DNA of 64,000 nt from Wolbachia endosymbiont (group A) of Anomoia purmunda (GCF_947251545.1 NZ_OX366362.1:372001-436000); one strand, 5' to 3'. Positions 47,874-57,713 are shown, numbered from the stretch's first letter. Program-made: numbers and translations. Notes: generated from the sequence alone by a model not told the origin.

Positions 47874-49592
47874 TTATTCATCTTTATCACTACCAAGGTC
47901 TTTTAACATACTGTAATTGCCTTTTCTGAATCTACTTTTTAAAGACGTAACTCCACTTTCGCTAATACCACTGAGGCTCAGTGCAGCTCCACCTAGCTGC
48001 AATCCTATCTCAGATGTTTCAGGAATAATTTTACTAGCTCCTAGATCTCTGTAAACCTCCACATTACTCAGATCTGGTAAGCGTATTACAATATTTACAT
48101 GCGGAAAATTTGCAGCAACTAAAGAAACAACTTTTTTTATAGTAACTTCATTCTTTATTGAAATAACGAGAGCTTGAGCTCTTTCTATTCCTACCGATTT
48201 TAAAATTTCACATCTTGTAACATCTCCAAGATATATAGGAAAACTATCACTTTTTCCTTCTTTGACTATTTTCGATTGAATATCTACAACAACGTAACTT
48301 AAATGCTCTGCAGTAAGCATTTTTGTTACCATATATCCCACTCTACCAAATCCAGCAACTATCACATGGTTATAAAGATCTTGTGTATCTGTTTCAACAG
48401 CTTCATCATCTAATATTGTTTTCTCAGTGCTAAATGAGTTTGCTATCCAATCTCCAAGCCCCGATAAAAGAGGAGTGAAAGCCATGGTTACTGTAGTTAC
48501 CATCATAAGTACTTGAGCGATTTCACTTGGTAGCACATTTAGCTCATCTGCTAAGCGAAATAAAATAAACGCAAATTCACCGCCTTGTGAAAGCAGTAAC
48601 CCAGCTTGTATAGCAGGTGCACTCTTAAACCCAAAAAATCTACACAATATATATATGATAGATGTTTTTAAAACGATAAGGATAATCGATAATAAAGTAA
48701 TTAGTGGTAACTTATTGAGTAAAAGTTCGGTATTGATGGACATACCAACAGTCATGAAAAATAAGCCAAGAAACAAATCTTTAAATGGCAATACCGCATG
48801 TTCCACTGAGTGTCTATATTCTGTTTCTGCAACTAACAATCCAGCAACAAATGCACCTAATGCCAACGATAAATGGAATTGCTCAGTAATAAATGCTGCT
48901 CCTAATACTATTAAAAGCGTTGTTGATATAAAGACCTCATTACTTTCCATTTTAGCAATAACCGAAAATAAAGGTCTAAGCAATAATCTACCAGTTATAA
49001 ATATCAGCACTAATGCAATAGCTGCTTGCACTAATGAGCCTGCCAATGAGCTTATCAGGCTGTGCTCAGAATTGCCAGTAAGTAAAGGTACCAATACTAT
49101 TAATGGTACCACTGCAAAATCTTGCATTAATAGCACTGCTATCGACAACCTACCAACCTGACTTGCTTGAGAACCTTTTTCTTGCAGAACCTGCAACACT
49201 ATTGCTGTTGAGGATAGCGCAAGCCCACCACCAATAACTGTTGCTATATTCGTATTCACTCCGAAAGCAAGAGCGATGCACCATATTGCTACCATGGTAA
49301 CTATAACTTGAAGAGAACCGAACCCAAATACATGAATACGCATAGCGATCAGGCGTTCAAATGTCAATTCAAGGCCTATAATGAATAATAGAAAAACTAC
49401 ACCAAATTCTGCAAGATTATCCATTGCTTCAGCTGAGTGTATCAGATTAAATCCATGAGAACCAATAACTGCACCTGCAACGAAGTAACCAAGCACTGGA
49501 CTAATATTCATTTTCCAAAATGCTATGACTATAAACACAGCAGCAGAAAGTAAAATTATAATATCAAACAAATGCTGAGAGCCACTGTGCAT
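47874..49592 (-). CDS. CPA2-family K+(Na+)/H+ antiporter with RCK domain (KefB/KefC-like)
   Basis: The 572-residue protein has about 12 membrane helices with the antiporter signatures GYFVAGAVIGSHGFNLI, GGGLALSSTAIVLQVL and LGAFVAGLLVAET. A cytoplasmic Rossmann TrkA-N/RCK domain follows from about 408, with HVIVAGFGRVGYMV. It should exchange K+ or Na+ for H+ and be gated by a nucleotide or thiol ligand. The 3-prime tail after the RCK domain is short, so Kef-type glutathione control is unproven. It follows the redoxin gene by 5 bp and is probably co-transcribed. Confidence 0.87.
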   Translation of the reverse strand: MHSGSQHLFDIIILLSAAVFIVIAFWKMNISPVLGYFVAGAVIGSHGFNLIHSAEAMDNLAEFGVVFLLFIIGLELTFERLIAMRIHVFGFGSLQVIVTMVAIWCIALAFGVNTNIATVIGGGLALSSTAIVLQVLQEKGSQASQVGRLSIAVLLMQDFAVVPLIVLVPLLTGNSEHSLISSLAGSLVQAAIALVLIFITGRLLLRPLFSVIAKMESNEVFISTTLLIVLGAAFITEQFHLSLALGAFVAGLLVAETEYRHSVEHAVLPFKDLFLGLFFMTVGMSINTELLLNKLPLITLLSIILIVLKTSIIYILCRFFGFKSAPAIQAGLLLSQGGEFAFILFRLADELNVLPSEIAQVLMMVTTVTMAFTPLLSGLGDWIANSFSTEKTILDDEAVETDTQDLYNHVIVAGFGRVGYMVTKMLTAEHLSYVVVDIQSKIVKEGKSDSFPIYLGDVTRCEILKSVGIERAQALVISIKNEVTIKKVVSLVAANFPHVNIVIRLPDLSNVEVYRDLGASKIIPETSEIGLQLGGAALSLSGISESGVTSLKSRFRKGNYSMLKDLGSDKDE

Positions 49593-49597
49593 GATAT

Positions 49598-50170
49598 TTA
49601 ACCTGTAGAATTAGACCATTTAATTGAGCAGCCAATACTTGATTTTTGGTCAATTGGAGAATTACCAGTTTCTGCAATAAATTTCATAGCTTGAAATAAG
49701 TCACTACTTCCTGCTTCATAGCTTTGAACCTTTTCTTTTTTTGTGTCGTTAAAACGTCCACGATAGCAAAGGTTTAAATTGGAATTAAAGCCGAAAAAGT
49801 CAGGAGTACAAACAGCCCCGTATTCTTTAGCTATTTTCTGTGTACTATCAATTAAATATGGAAATGTAAACTTATTTTCCTTGGCAAAATTAATCATATT
49901 TTCAAAGGAATCTTCTGGATATTCATTTACATCATTTGGCATTATTGCAATGGTGTTTATCTGATAATCTTTTTTCAATTGATCAACATCGCTTACCAGA
50001 TTGCTAATAATTGACTGAACGTAAGGACAGTGATTGCATATAAACATTACAATAAGACCATTTTTTCCACAACAGTCACTTAATGTATAGTATTTATTGT
50101 CTACTCCCAAAAGATTAAAATCTTTTGCAGTAAAACTAAAATCGACTTTAGGAGTATTCAGAGCAACCAT
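49598..50170 (-). CDS. Thioredoxin-fold redoxin (AhpC/TSA-type)
   Basis: The 190-residue protein matches the peroxiredoxin-like family often annotated as thioredoxin-family thiol-disulfide isomerase. It opens with DFNLLGVDNKYYTLSD, followed by LIVMFICNHCPYVQSI with a single active-site Cys in NHCPY. It continues with FPYLIDSTQKIAKEYGAVCT and TPDFFGFN. No resolving Cys next to the first is present (NHCPY rather than CxxC). It heads the unit with the antiporter gene, which hints at redox linkage. Confidence 0.85.
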   Translation of the reverse strand: MVALNTPKVDFSFTAKDFNLLGVDNKYYTLSDCCGKNGLIVMFICNHCPYVQSIISNLVSDVDQLKKDYQINTIAIMPNDVNEYPEDSFENMINFAKENKFTFPYLIDSTQKIAKEYGAVCTPDFFGFNSNLNLCYRGRFNDTKKEKVQSYEAGSSDLFQAMKFIAETGNSPIDQKSSIGCSIKWSNSTG

Positions 50171-50278
50171 AGACTATTATTATACGATATGTAATTTACG
50201 GTCTTATTATTTAAATGTCAAACGGTTTCTATGTATACTGTTTGCATATTCTTTTTTAGTATTATAATTATAAAACTT

Positions 50279-50869
50279 ATGTTCATAACTTTCGAAGGAA
50301 TAGACGGCTCTGGTAAAACAACACAATCTAAGCTACTTGCAAATCATTTTAAGCAAATTCACGGCGAAAATAATGTGGTATTGACTCGAGAACCAGGTGG
50401 CACTAACTTTGCAGAAAAGATAAGAGGAGTGTTGTTAACGAATAATATTGATCCTATTTCTGAACTCTTGCTACTTATCTCGATGAGGCGCGAACATATG
50501 AAAAAATTAATATTACCAGCTCTTGCAGAAGGAAAAATAGTGATTTGTGATCGGTTTATTGATTCAACCATTGCATACCAAGGATATGGGTTTGGAGTTG
50601 ACTTAGGGCTAATAAGGGACTTACATAAGCTAGTGGAAATTAAATATCCAGATATTACATTCATTCTAGATATTGATGTTAAAGTTGGGTTAAATAGAGC
50701 AAAAGACAAGAATAAATATGAAGAAATGGATGTTAATTTTTACAATAAGGTCAGAAAAGGGTTTCAGGAAATAGCCATAAAAGAGCCCGTTAGGTGCAGT
50801 GTTATCACTGAAATTGAAACAAAAAATGATAATCACGTACACAATGAAATTATTGATAAAATCACCTAG
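50279..50869 (+). CDS. tmk: Thymidylate kinase
   Basis: Tmk phosphorylates dTMP to dTDP. The protein starts FITFEGIDGSGKTT (P-loop 7-14), with LTREPGGT and VICDRFIDSTIAYQG later. A frame opening 16 codons earlier at 50231 adds only a hydrophobic stretch; the ATG at 50279 gives the family N-terminus. The 196-residue length is slightly short but normal. Its 3' end overlaps the convergent gene by 8 bp. Confidence 0.93.
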   Translation: MFITFEGIDGSGKTTQSKLLANHFKQIHGENNVVLTREPGGTNFAEKIRGVLLTNNIDPISELLLLISMRREHMKKLILPALAEGKIVICDRFIDSTIAYQGYGFGVDLGLIRDLHKLVEIKYPDITFILDIDVKVGLNRAKDKNKYEEMDVNFYNKVRKGFQEIAIKEPVRCSVITEIETKNDNHVHNEIIDKIT

Positions 50870-51530
50870 CTTGTGATAGAAAATTATCAATTTCAGGTAA
50901 CATTATTTTATATGAATAACTTTTTGTTTGAGTAGCTAAAAAATCCTGTATTTTGTCTGGATCTTCTTCACTTATCATCTTATATGCCCTTGCGAGGTTC
51001 ATTAATTCACTTCTACTTTTTTTATTACTTACTTCAGTCATGGTGAAAAATTGATCAAAATGGTCTAAGAGGTCTTTATTTTTTATTGAAGACACAATAT
51101 CGTCAATTTCTTTCACATATAATGCAAGTTTGTGTGCTTTACTACGATCTTCAAAACAAAGATTAACAAGCACGTTGCAAAACCTATCTTTCGTAGTACT
51201 TCTCACTTCTGCTAATAAGGATTTAATATTTTCTTGGCAATGCACTCTCTTTACCGATTCAGCAGGTTCAACCATACCAAGAACATTCTTTACCAAAGAT
51301 TTTTCTTCACAACTAAATATGAACATGTAATAACCCATAGATAGAGTAAAGAACAAGAATAAGGCTGGGAGCAAGAATGGCACTAGTACATTTTGTGATA
51401 CAGGAAAGATAAACCAGACAGCAGTTGCTGCTGATACAACAAGAAATAGCCCTAATAAAGTTAATTGCGCTCTTTTTTTATACTTATGATCAATGACTGC
51501 ATTTACACCAATAGAAACGACATCAACCAT
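50862..51530 (-). CDS. Two-helix membrane protein of unknown function
   Basis: I do not recognise this 222-residue protein. Two hydrophobic segments (about 23-45 and 50-72) follow a basic patch (HKYKKRAQ). The remaining 150 residues are a charged, helical cytoplasmic domain ending YKIMLPEIDNFLSQAR. It converges on tmk and is followed upstream by the IS5-family copy, which lies 37 bp before its start and may have displaced its promoter. Confidence 0.7.
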   Translation of the reverse strand: MVDVVSIGVNAVIDHKYKKRAQLTLLGLFLVVSAATAVWFIFPVSQNVLVPFLLPALFLFFTLSMGYYMFIFSCEEKSLVKNVLGMVEPAESVKRVHCQENIKSLLAEVRSTTKDRFCNVLVNLCFEDRSKAHKLALYVKEIDDIVSSIKNKDLLDHFDQFFTMTEVSNKKSRSELMNLARAYKMISEEDPDKIQDFLATQTKSYSYKIMLPEIDNFLSQAR

Positions 51531-51567
51531 TATTCATACCTCATTAAACAGTAATACTAACTGAATA

Positions 51568-52444
51568 GACTTCTTTCAAAATTCATGTAGGGAGCTCAAA
51601 ATTGTGAATTGCAGCAATCAAATTAAACCTTAAACCAAAACGTTTTCGTCGGTTTCTATACCTGTCCGAGATGATTTTAAACCTTTTCAATTACGTTTTC
51701 AACAATTGCCCTTTGGCTCATAAGTGCCCTGTTCTCTTTTTTTTGTTCTTTGCTTAACGGATTCTTTTTCGTTTTCCTGTGCGGTAATACAACATTTTTG
51801 TGTATCTTCTGCATTCCCCTGTAGCCGGCATCAGCTAAGATTTTAGTTTGCGGCAATACTGCTACCTTTGATTCTCTAAACATCCGTGTTTTCTACCATT
51901 CGAGAAAGATGTGCATATGACTTTTCTACTCTTCTTCTCTGTTACTATTTGTGTTTTTATAGTATGCCTTTTTTTCTTTCCAGAGTAGAAGGGCTTTTGC
52001 TTTTTTTTGGTCTCTCTACTGGCGTTTCAGTTCCGTCTATTACTAAAACTTCATATTCTACATCACTCTTTAATAGCTCTTTTTTTCCTGGTAATGCAAA
52101 ATCTGGATGTTTTATTAATATGTCTTCTACCCATCTTATTATTTTAAAACTGTTACTTTCACTCATGCCATAGCTTTGCCCAATATGAAAATATGTACGA
52201 TATTCTCTTATATATTCCAGTGCCATAAGTAGCCTGTCTTCTATGCAAAGTTTACTTTTTCTTCCACTTCTAGCTTTTTTTCTTTTATCCTCCACTTCTA
52301 GAATTTCTACCATTCGCTCAAATGTTGCTTTTTTTACCCCTGTTAAACGTCGAAACTTTTCTCCTTCTAACTTTTCTATTTCCTTATATTTCATGCTTTC
52401 AAATACTTCATCTTACACTCCCTCTAACAATTTTGAAAGAAGTC
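51568..52444 (-). mobile_element. IS5-family (IS1031-like) insertion sequence, copy 2
   Basis: This is an apparently base-identical copy of 31421-32297 (877 bp, same inverted repeats, same broken frames), flanked by TA on each side. It lies upstream of the gene at 50862. Confidence 0.9.
51587..52394 (-). pseudogene. IS5-family transposase, frameshifted (copy 2)
   Basis: It has the same three-frame structure as copy 1: ORF A at 52394-51957, ORF B at 51883-51677, and a tail in a third frame. Because both copies share the same lesions, the damage preceded the duplication. Confidence 0.8.
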
Positions 52445-53082
52445 TATTCTTTTTTCTGGATTCCAGTGCTCCTTTTTTTGTCATCCCAGTCTGGGATCTA
52501 TTTTGCATGTAACTCCAATTGTGTTTTGGCATAAAACGCGACGCGTATTAGACTTGTTTGCAAGCAAAGCTTGCTGGATCCCAGTGTCACGCACTGGGAT
52601 GACAGGAGAAGGAGGCTACCTTCATGACATTATCATAAAGTAAAATGAGATCCCAGTGTCAGCTACTCGGATGACAAGAAGAGGGCACTGGGATCCAGTT
52701 TTCCATATAATCTCATCGAAAATGTTGTAACCACTTTCTGTGCTAGTTTGCTTGCTTACAAGCAAACTTTCCTGGATCCCAGTGTCAAGCACTGGGATGA
52801 CGAGAAAGGAGCACTGGGATGACATCATAGGGACACTGGGATGACACCATTCTTTCTTCTGGATTCCAGTGTCAAGCACTGGAATGACACCATAGGGGCA
52901 CTGCCGTCATAAAGGAATCAGTGTCAGCTACTTAGATGATACCTTTTTTCTACTTAGTTTTGGTTATGCAAGAAGTCTATTGCATTCCTGAGCAATTTGG
53001 TTCATTATTCTTTTTGTAAAAAATTTTCTTAACTTTCTCTCTACTTTTTTTGGGTAAGGTCACTTTAAAGGAAGTCTAATAG
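52445..53082. repeat. Spacer packed with palindromic repeats
   Basis: At least six TCCCAGTG/TTCCAGTG-type palindromes lie between 52456 and 52935 (for example 52575-52603, 52772-52802 and 52858-52890). Much of this stretch is the reverse complement of 16600-16900, sharing AAGCAAAGCTTGCTGGATCC and GACGCGTATTAGACTTG. From 52960 to 53080 an AAGAAGTCTA / GGAAGTCTAATAG pair resembles the IS5 terminal repeat and may be a relic end. I see no gene. Confidence 0.8.
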
Positions 53083-53550
53083 ATGCTACATAGAAATCCA
53101 GATGAGTTTCTAAAGTCTATTCCAAAAGATAAGCGCATAATGTGCCTTGACATGGGAGAAAAGCAAATAGGCATAGCATTTAGCGATAAAACACATCTCA
53201 TAGCCACAGCTCATAGTATGTATCACAGAAAAAATATGAGCAAAGATTTAGGTTATTTGCATAGAATATTCAAAGAAAATGAATCTGGATCAATGGTAAT
53301 AGGACTACCATTAAAAATGGACGAGCAAGAAACTAAATGGTGTAAAACTATAATCCAATTCGCAAATAAAATAATAAAAAAATATGAAGTAAATATATAC
53401 TTACAAGACGAAAGCTTCTCAACATCTATCGCAACTCATACACTAAAAATTACTGGAATATCAATCACAAAATCGAAAAAAATAGATGATAAAATCTCCG
53501 CATGTATTATTTTGCAACGAACGTTAGACAAGATAAATACAATCAAATAG
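53083..53550 (+). CDS. ruvX: RuvX/YqgF RNase H-fold nuclease-like protein
   Basis: The YqgF fold protein is implicated in pre-16S rRNA 5' processing and was once proposed as a Holliday-junction resolvase. The 155-residue chain shows MCLDMGEKQIGIAFSD (first Asp), SMVIGLPLKMD, and LQDESFSTSIA (catalytic Glu). The ATG at 53083 fits. It is convergent with ruvC. Confidence 0.88.
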   Translation: MLHRNPDEFLKSIPKDKRIMCLDMGEKQIGIAFSDKTHLIATAHSMYHRKNMSKDLGYLHRIFKENESGSMVIGLPLKMDEQETKWCKTIIQFANKIIKKYEVNIYLQDESFSTSIATHTLKITGISITKSKKIDDKISACIILQRTLDKINTIK

Positions 53551-53552
53551 TT

Positions 53553-53568
53553 TTTCCAGATCTGGAAA
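53553..53568. terminator. Palindrome between convergent ruvX and ruvC
   Basis: TTTCCAGATCTGGAAA is a perfect 16-bp palindrome two bases after the ruvX stop. It could end transcription on both strands, although no long T-run follows it. Confidence 0.4.
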
Positions 53569-53594
53569 TCTTCAAACTGAATCTCATATAAAAG

Positions 53595-54083
53595 TTACTC
53601 AACAAAACAAGAACCTTTCGTATAAGCATGACAAATTGCTACAGCAAGAGCGTCAGCAGCATGGTGGCATTTTATACTCAAATTTTTAACTATTTGCTTC
53701 ACCATAAATATAATCTGATCCTTATCAGCATGGCCATTTCCGGTAATGCTTTTTTTTACATAGTTTGCATCATATTCATTCATAGTTAGCTTTGTTATTT
53801 TTAACGCTAAAATTACAACCCCTCTTGCATATCCTAAAGTTAGTGAAGATTTAGGATTTTTATTAACAAAAATTTTCTCCACCGCAGCTTCATTCGGAGA
53901 GTATAGGGAAATTACTTTCTTTAATTGTTCAAAAATTATATGTAGGCGTTCACCTGTACCCAATTTACCATCAGTTGATATGGTACCGTCGCCCAAAAAT
54001 TCAATATTATTTTTTTCGTTCAGGCTGATAATGGCCCACCCAGTCTTGCTTATTCCTGGATCTAGACCTATTATTTTAACCAC
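53595..54083 (-). CDS. ruvC: Holliday-junction resolvase RuvC
   Basis: RuvC cleaves Holliday junctions with RuvAB. The 162-residue protein has IIGLDPGISKTGWA (Asp7), AAVEKIFVNKNPKSSL (catalytic Glu), GYARGVVIL, and CHHAADALAVAICH with the C-terminal Asp. The start is GTG, directly abutting the COX3 stop, so it is likely read from the same transcript. Confidence 0.93.
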   Translation of the reverse strand: MVKIIGLDPGISKTGWAIISLNEKNNIEFLGDGTISTDGKLGTGERLHIIFEQLKKVISLYSPNEAAVEKIFVNKNPKSSLTLGYARGVVILALKITKLTMNEYDANYVKKSITGNGHADKDQIIFMVKQIVKNLSIKCHHAADALAVAICHAYTKGSCFVE

Positions 54084-54911
54084 TTAATAAACGCTTAACC
54101 AATAGACAAACAAAAATAAAAATATCCAGACTACATCTACAAAGTGCCAATACCAGGAGGCAAACTCAAAGCACAAATGGTCCTGAAGTGTAAATTGGCC
54201 TTTCCGCGCTCTAAATAAACACACTGATAAAAATATTATTCCTATTATAACGTGTGCGCAGTGAAAACCGGTAATCATATAAAAATTGGATGTATAAATA
54301 AGCTTTTCTCCTGTTTCTTGTAGAGAAAAACTTGCTTCATGATACTCTATTGCTTGCACTATTATAAAAAAAACCCCAAGCAATATAGTTATGGACAGCA
54401 TTTTAATCATGCTCTTCTTATCATTTTTAAGTAAAGAGTGATTTGCCCAAGTAATTGTTGTACCAGAAAGCAATAATATTAATGTATTCATGAATGGTAG
54501 TGACCACGGATCAGGTGGCAAAATTCCCTCAGGGGGCCATTCAACTTTTTTTGCAGGAGAAAACGCCTCAAATAAAAAAACTGGATCAAGCCAGGCTTTA
54601 AAGAATGAACAAAAGAACACTATAAAAAATATGACCTCCGAGAGAATAAATAAGTACATTGCAAATTTGAGTCCATGCTTTACAATGGCAGTGTGACATT
54701 TGTCATAAATGGCCTCCCTTATTACATCTCTCCACCAATAAAACAGCACCCCTGATACTGCGGAGGTTCCCAGAACTAAACAAAACATTCCGAAAATTTG
54801 TTTATGAAGCGCGCCAACTAATCCAAGTGCAAGAATAAGAATTGCTGCTGATATAGCAATTGGCCAAGGGCTTGGATCCACTAAATGAAAATCATGTTCT
54901 TTACTTTTCAT
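54084..54911 (-). CDS. coxC: Cytochrome c oxidase subunit III
   Basis: Subunit III of the aa3-type oxidase stabilises proton uptake. The 275-residue protein has seven membrane helices with HDFHLVDPSPWPI at the start, WWRDVIREAIYD, FILSEVIFFIVFF, WPPEGILPPDPWSLPFMNT, and the final WYWHFVDVVWIFLFLFVY. All are diagnostic of the family. The other subunits are not in this window. Confidence 0.95.
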   Translation of the reverse strand: MKSKEHDFHLVDPSPWPIAISAAILILALGLVGALHKQIFGMFCLVLGTSAVSGVLFYWWRDVIREAIYDKCHTAIVKHGLKFAMYLFILSEVIFFIVFFCSFFKAWLDPVFLFEAFSPAKKVEWPPEGILPPDPWSLPFMNTLILLLSGTTITWANHSLLKNDKKSMIKMLSITILLGVFFIIVQAIEYHEASFSLQETGEKLIYTSNFYMITGFHCAHVIIGIIFLSVCLFRARKGQFTLQDHLCFEFASWYWHFVDVVWIFLFLFVYWLSVY

Positions 54912-54958
54912 AGCATTTTACAAAATACTTATTAAGGATACAAATTAGCTTAAAATTG

Positions 54959-55618
54959 TCAATGTTCCTTAGGAAATTGATTGAATCTTGAAAAATTATA
55001 TGCACCGTTCAAAAAATCTAACACAAATTGTGCAGTTATTCTAAACAACTCAAGCATTTTGCTCTTTTCATTTTCTCTTGCTCTGCTGCAATATCCATCA
55101 ATAATATTTTCCAAAATAATGCATCCAGACTTTACTGAATCACTGTAACAAAAATTAAACCAATCCCTATATCTATTATTTTTTTTGGATCTATTTTTCA
55201 TGCTATCAACGACAGTCTTGTATATAAACATGCAAGAATACAAAACCGTCATAGCCTCATAGGTATTACTATACGAGATGGATAAAAGAAAATTAGTGAA
55301 ATTAAAACACTCAAGAGATTTCTTTCCACGACTTATACCGTACATAGTAAAGTAGTAGTCATATAGCATTCTATTAACAGTCACTGCTCTTTGGGCTACT
55401 TCAGCAAGCGAGATAATACTACTATAATCTTCCATTCTGGATGCAGTAATTAAGGTGGTACGAATATAATCACCTAAGAAAAACGCCTCTTGTTGAGTAT
55501 AGAATTTGAAGTTCTCTATATTTAGGGTGTTATTCGCTAACTCAACATTAAAAGGATGCTCAATTATATCCTTTAAAAGATTTGACCCGTAACAGCTCCT
55601 AATTATGCCACTGAACAC
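54959..55618 (-). CDS. TenA/THI-4 family protein, paralogue 1
   Basis: TenA proteins hydrolyse thiamin or its degradation products to recover the pyrimidine. The protein has the family start HPFNVELANNTLNIENFKFY, then the active-site-type Cys in MTVLYSCMFIYK, and a C-terminal helix. It opens with GTG at 55618. It lies 44 bp after the second paralogue. Both keep the Cys, but the family is diverse and the substrate here is not shown. Confidence 0.82.
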   Translation of the reverse strand: MFSGIIRSCYGSNLLKDIIEHPFNVELANNTLNIENFKFYTQQEAFFLGDYIRTTLITASRMEDYSSIISLAEVAQRAVTVNRMLYDYYFTMYGISRGKKSLECFNFTNFLLSISYSNTYEAMTVLYSCMFIYKTVVDSMKNRSKKNNRYRDWFNFCYSDSVKSGCIILENIIDGYCSRARENEKSKMLELFRITAQFVLDFLNGAYNFSRFNQFPKEH

Positions 55619-55662
55619 TATAGTTACCGATAAAGATCAAGTCAAACGTAAATAATCCGCTG

Positions 55663-56346
55663 CTAATATTCTTTGCTAGATATATTAGAGTAATATGCCT
55701 CATCCCAAAACATTATTTCTAATTCCAGCCCTTTCTTAAAAAACTCATACATCCTCTTTTTTTCACAGTCACTAGCTTTTTTATATAGCTTATTTGTAAT
55801 ATCAGTAACCTCATCAATTACAGCATTTACTGTTTCGCTACTATAAATGTTGATCCACTCTTTGTATTTGTTATTTTTAACCCCTTTAGTTGTTATCTCA
55901 TATACCATATGGCGTACAACGATTTGGTATATGTTAAAGCAAGAATAAGATGCTACTAAAGCTTCATTAACAGAATTGTGATATGCAACACTCATGAAAA
56001 AGTCAGTAAAGGCAGAACAAGCTCTTGACTTTTTGTGATCATCAGATAGATCATAATCTTCAAAATATTTTTTATACTGTTCTCGAACATAAAATGCTCC
56101 TTGTGCCAAATTGATTAAACTACTCATCATTTCAATATCATCAACTCTAGCTGCAACAATTAAAAAAGCACGAGCGCAATCTATACAATACAGAAAATCC
56201 TGCTGAAGGTAGAATTTGAATTTTTCATAATCTAATGTATTATTCATCAATTCAACATTAAAAGGGTGTTCTTTTCTTTTATCAATAAGATCAGACGATT
56301 CTTTTATAGCTATGCTACAAAATTCTTCTTTTATGTCATTATACAT
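55663..56346 (-). CDS. TenA/THI-4 family protein, paralogue 2
   Basis: The segments HPFNVELMNNTLDYEKFKFY, FLYCIDCARAFLIVAAR and LVASYSCFNIYQI mark it as TenA. A frame from a TTG at 56418 would add a hydrophobic stretch resembling a signal peptide. I prefer the ATG at 56346, which gives the normal TenA length (227 residues) and has GAGG about 9 nt upstream. It forms a tandem with paralogue 1, about 40 percent identical by eye, so a gene duplication followed by divergence is likely. Confidence 0.82.
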   Translation of the reverse strand: MYNDIKEEFCSIAIKESSDLIDKRKEHPFNVELMNNTLDYEKFKFYLQQDFLYCIDCARAFLIVAARVDDIEMMSSLINLAQGAFYVREQYKKYFEDYDLSDDHKKSRACSAFTDFFMSVAYHNSVNEALVASYSCFNIYQIVVRHMVYEITTKGVKNNKYKEWINIYSSETVNAVIDEVTDITNKLYKKASDCEKKRMYEFFKKGLELEIMFWDEAYYSNISSKEY

Positions 56347-56471
56347 TACATGAGCCTCACAATAAAAACTGAATATAATAATTATCACTAATATAGTATA
56401 ATTATTATGAAAAAGCAATTATACTTTAACAATAAGGTAGTATATAAATGTGGGGCTGTAAATCAAAAATT

Positions 56472-57644
56472 TTAGCAATCTAAAGAAATTTTACTATTAC
56501 CTTCTATATTGAATTCTCTACAAAGATCAGCAGACAAGTTCATGTTTTCCCAAGAAAATCCACCGTCACTTTCTGACTCTTTACCAAAATGTCCATAACA
56601 GGCTGTACGTTTATATATAGGGCGATTAAGCGATAAATGCTTGATTATGCCTTTTGTTGATAAATCTATACTATTCTCGATAAACTCTTTAATTACTCTT
56701 TCCTCCACCGTATTCGTACCAAATGTATCAATATATAATGAAGTAGGTTTTGATATACCAATTGCATAAGAAAGCTGCACAAGACAACGTTCAGCCAAAC
56801 CTGCAAAGACAATATTTTTAGCAATGTATCTTGCCATATAAGCTGCAGATCTATCAACTTTAGTTGCATCTTTTCCGGAAAATGCCCCTCCACCGTGTGG
56901 AATATAACCTCCATAAGTATCAACCATAATTTTTCGTCCGGTTAATCCACAGTCACCAACTGGTCCACCAATAACAAATCTACCAGTTGGATTGACTAAG
57001 AGACTTTCCTCAGGACACATCCATCCTTCAGGTAAAGATGAAACTATGTAAGGGTAAATTATTTCTTTTACTTTTGATTGATCCAAATCCTCAGGGTGCT
57101 GTATTGAGACAATAATACTTTCAGCACGTACCGGGAGGTTATTCTCATATGCCAAAGTGATTTGTGACTTTGCATCTGGACCAAGTTTTGCTTCTTTAAC
57201 TGCGCTCATGATATTTTTCAGAATCGAGTGTGCATAAAAAATGGGTGCCGGCATAAGGTTTTCTGTCTCTATTGTTGCATAGCCATACATTATGCCCTGA
57301 TCTCCAGCACCTTGATCCACCCCTATTGCAATGTCATTTGATTGCTCATGTAACAATATATTTACCTTCACTTTTCTCCAGTGGAAACCATCATGCTCAT
57401 AACCAATATCTTTTATTGTATTCCGTACAATACTTTCAATCCTGCTATTCTCAATGTTAGGCCCAAACACTTCCCCAGCTATAATAACGTTATCTTTGGT
57501 GACTAAAGTCTCTATTGCAGCTCGCGCAAAAGGATCAGTGAAAAGGTATTCATCAAGTATTGCATCTGAAATTTGATCTGCTACTTTATCTGGATGACCA
57601 GCCGCAACTGATTCACTGGTTATTAAATTTTTATATAAACTCAT
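56472..57644 (-). CDS. metK: S-adenosylmethionine synthetase
   Basis: MetK makes SAM from methionine and ATP. The 390-residue protein has ESVAAGHPDKVADQISDA (11-28), GAGDQGIMYGYA (ATP loop), and GGGAFSGKDATKVDRSAAY (phosphate loop). All three domains are complete. The ATG at 57644 opens the standard N-terminus (LYKNLITSESVAAGHPDK). Confidence 0.96.
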   Translation of the reverse strand: MSLYKNLITSESVAAGHPDKVADQISDAILDEYLFTDPFARAAIETLVTKDNVIIAGEVFGPNIENSRIESIVRNTIKDIGYEHDGFHWRKVKVNILLHEQSNDIAIGVDQGAGDQGIMYGYATIETENLMPAPIFYAHSILKNIMSAVKEAKLGPDAKSQITLAYENNLPVRAESIIVSIQHPEDLDQSKVKEIIYPYIVSSLPEGWMCPEESLLVNPTGRFVIGGPVGDCGLTGRKIMVDTYGGYIPHGGGAFSGKDATKVDRSAAYMARYIAKNIVFAGLAERCLVQLSYAIGISKPTSLYIDTFGTNTVEERVIKEFIENSIDLSTKGIIKHLSLNRPIYKRTACYGHFGKESESDGGFSWENMNLSADLCREFNIEGNSKISLDC

Positions 57645-57713
57645 GCTTTAGGTTTCTGCTTACACAATACCAAAACCGCTATAAAAAACACAGCTAGCAA
57701 TTACTAAATGGTG

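Noticed and set aside
52622..52879. 85-codon frame downstream of the IS5 copy
   Set aside because: Composed of palindromic repeat translations (LVIPVLDTGIQ); not a gene.
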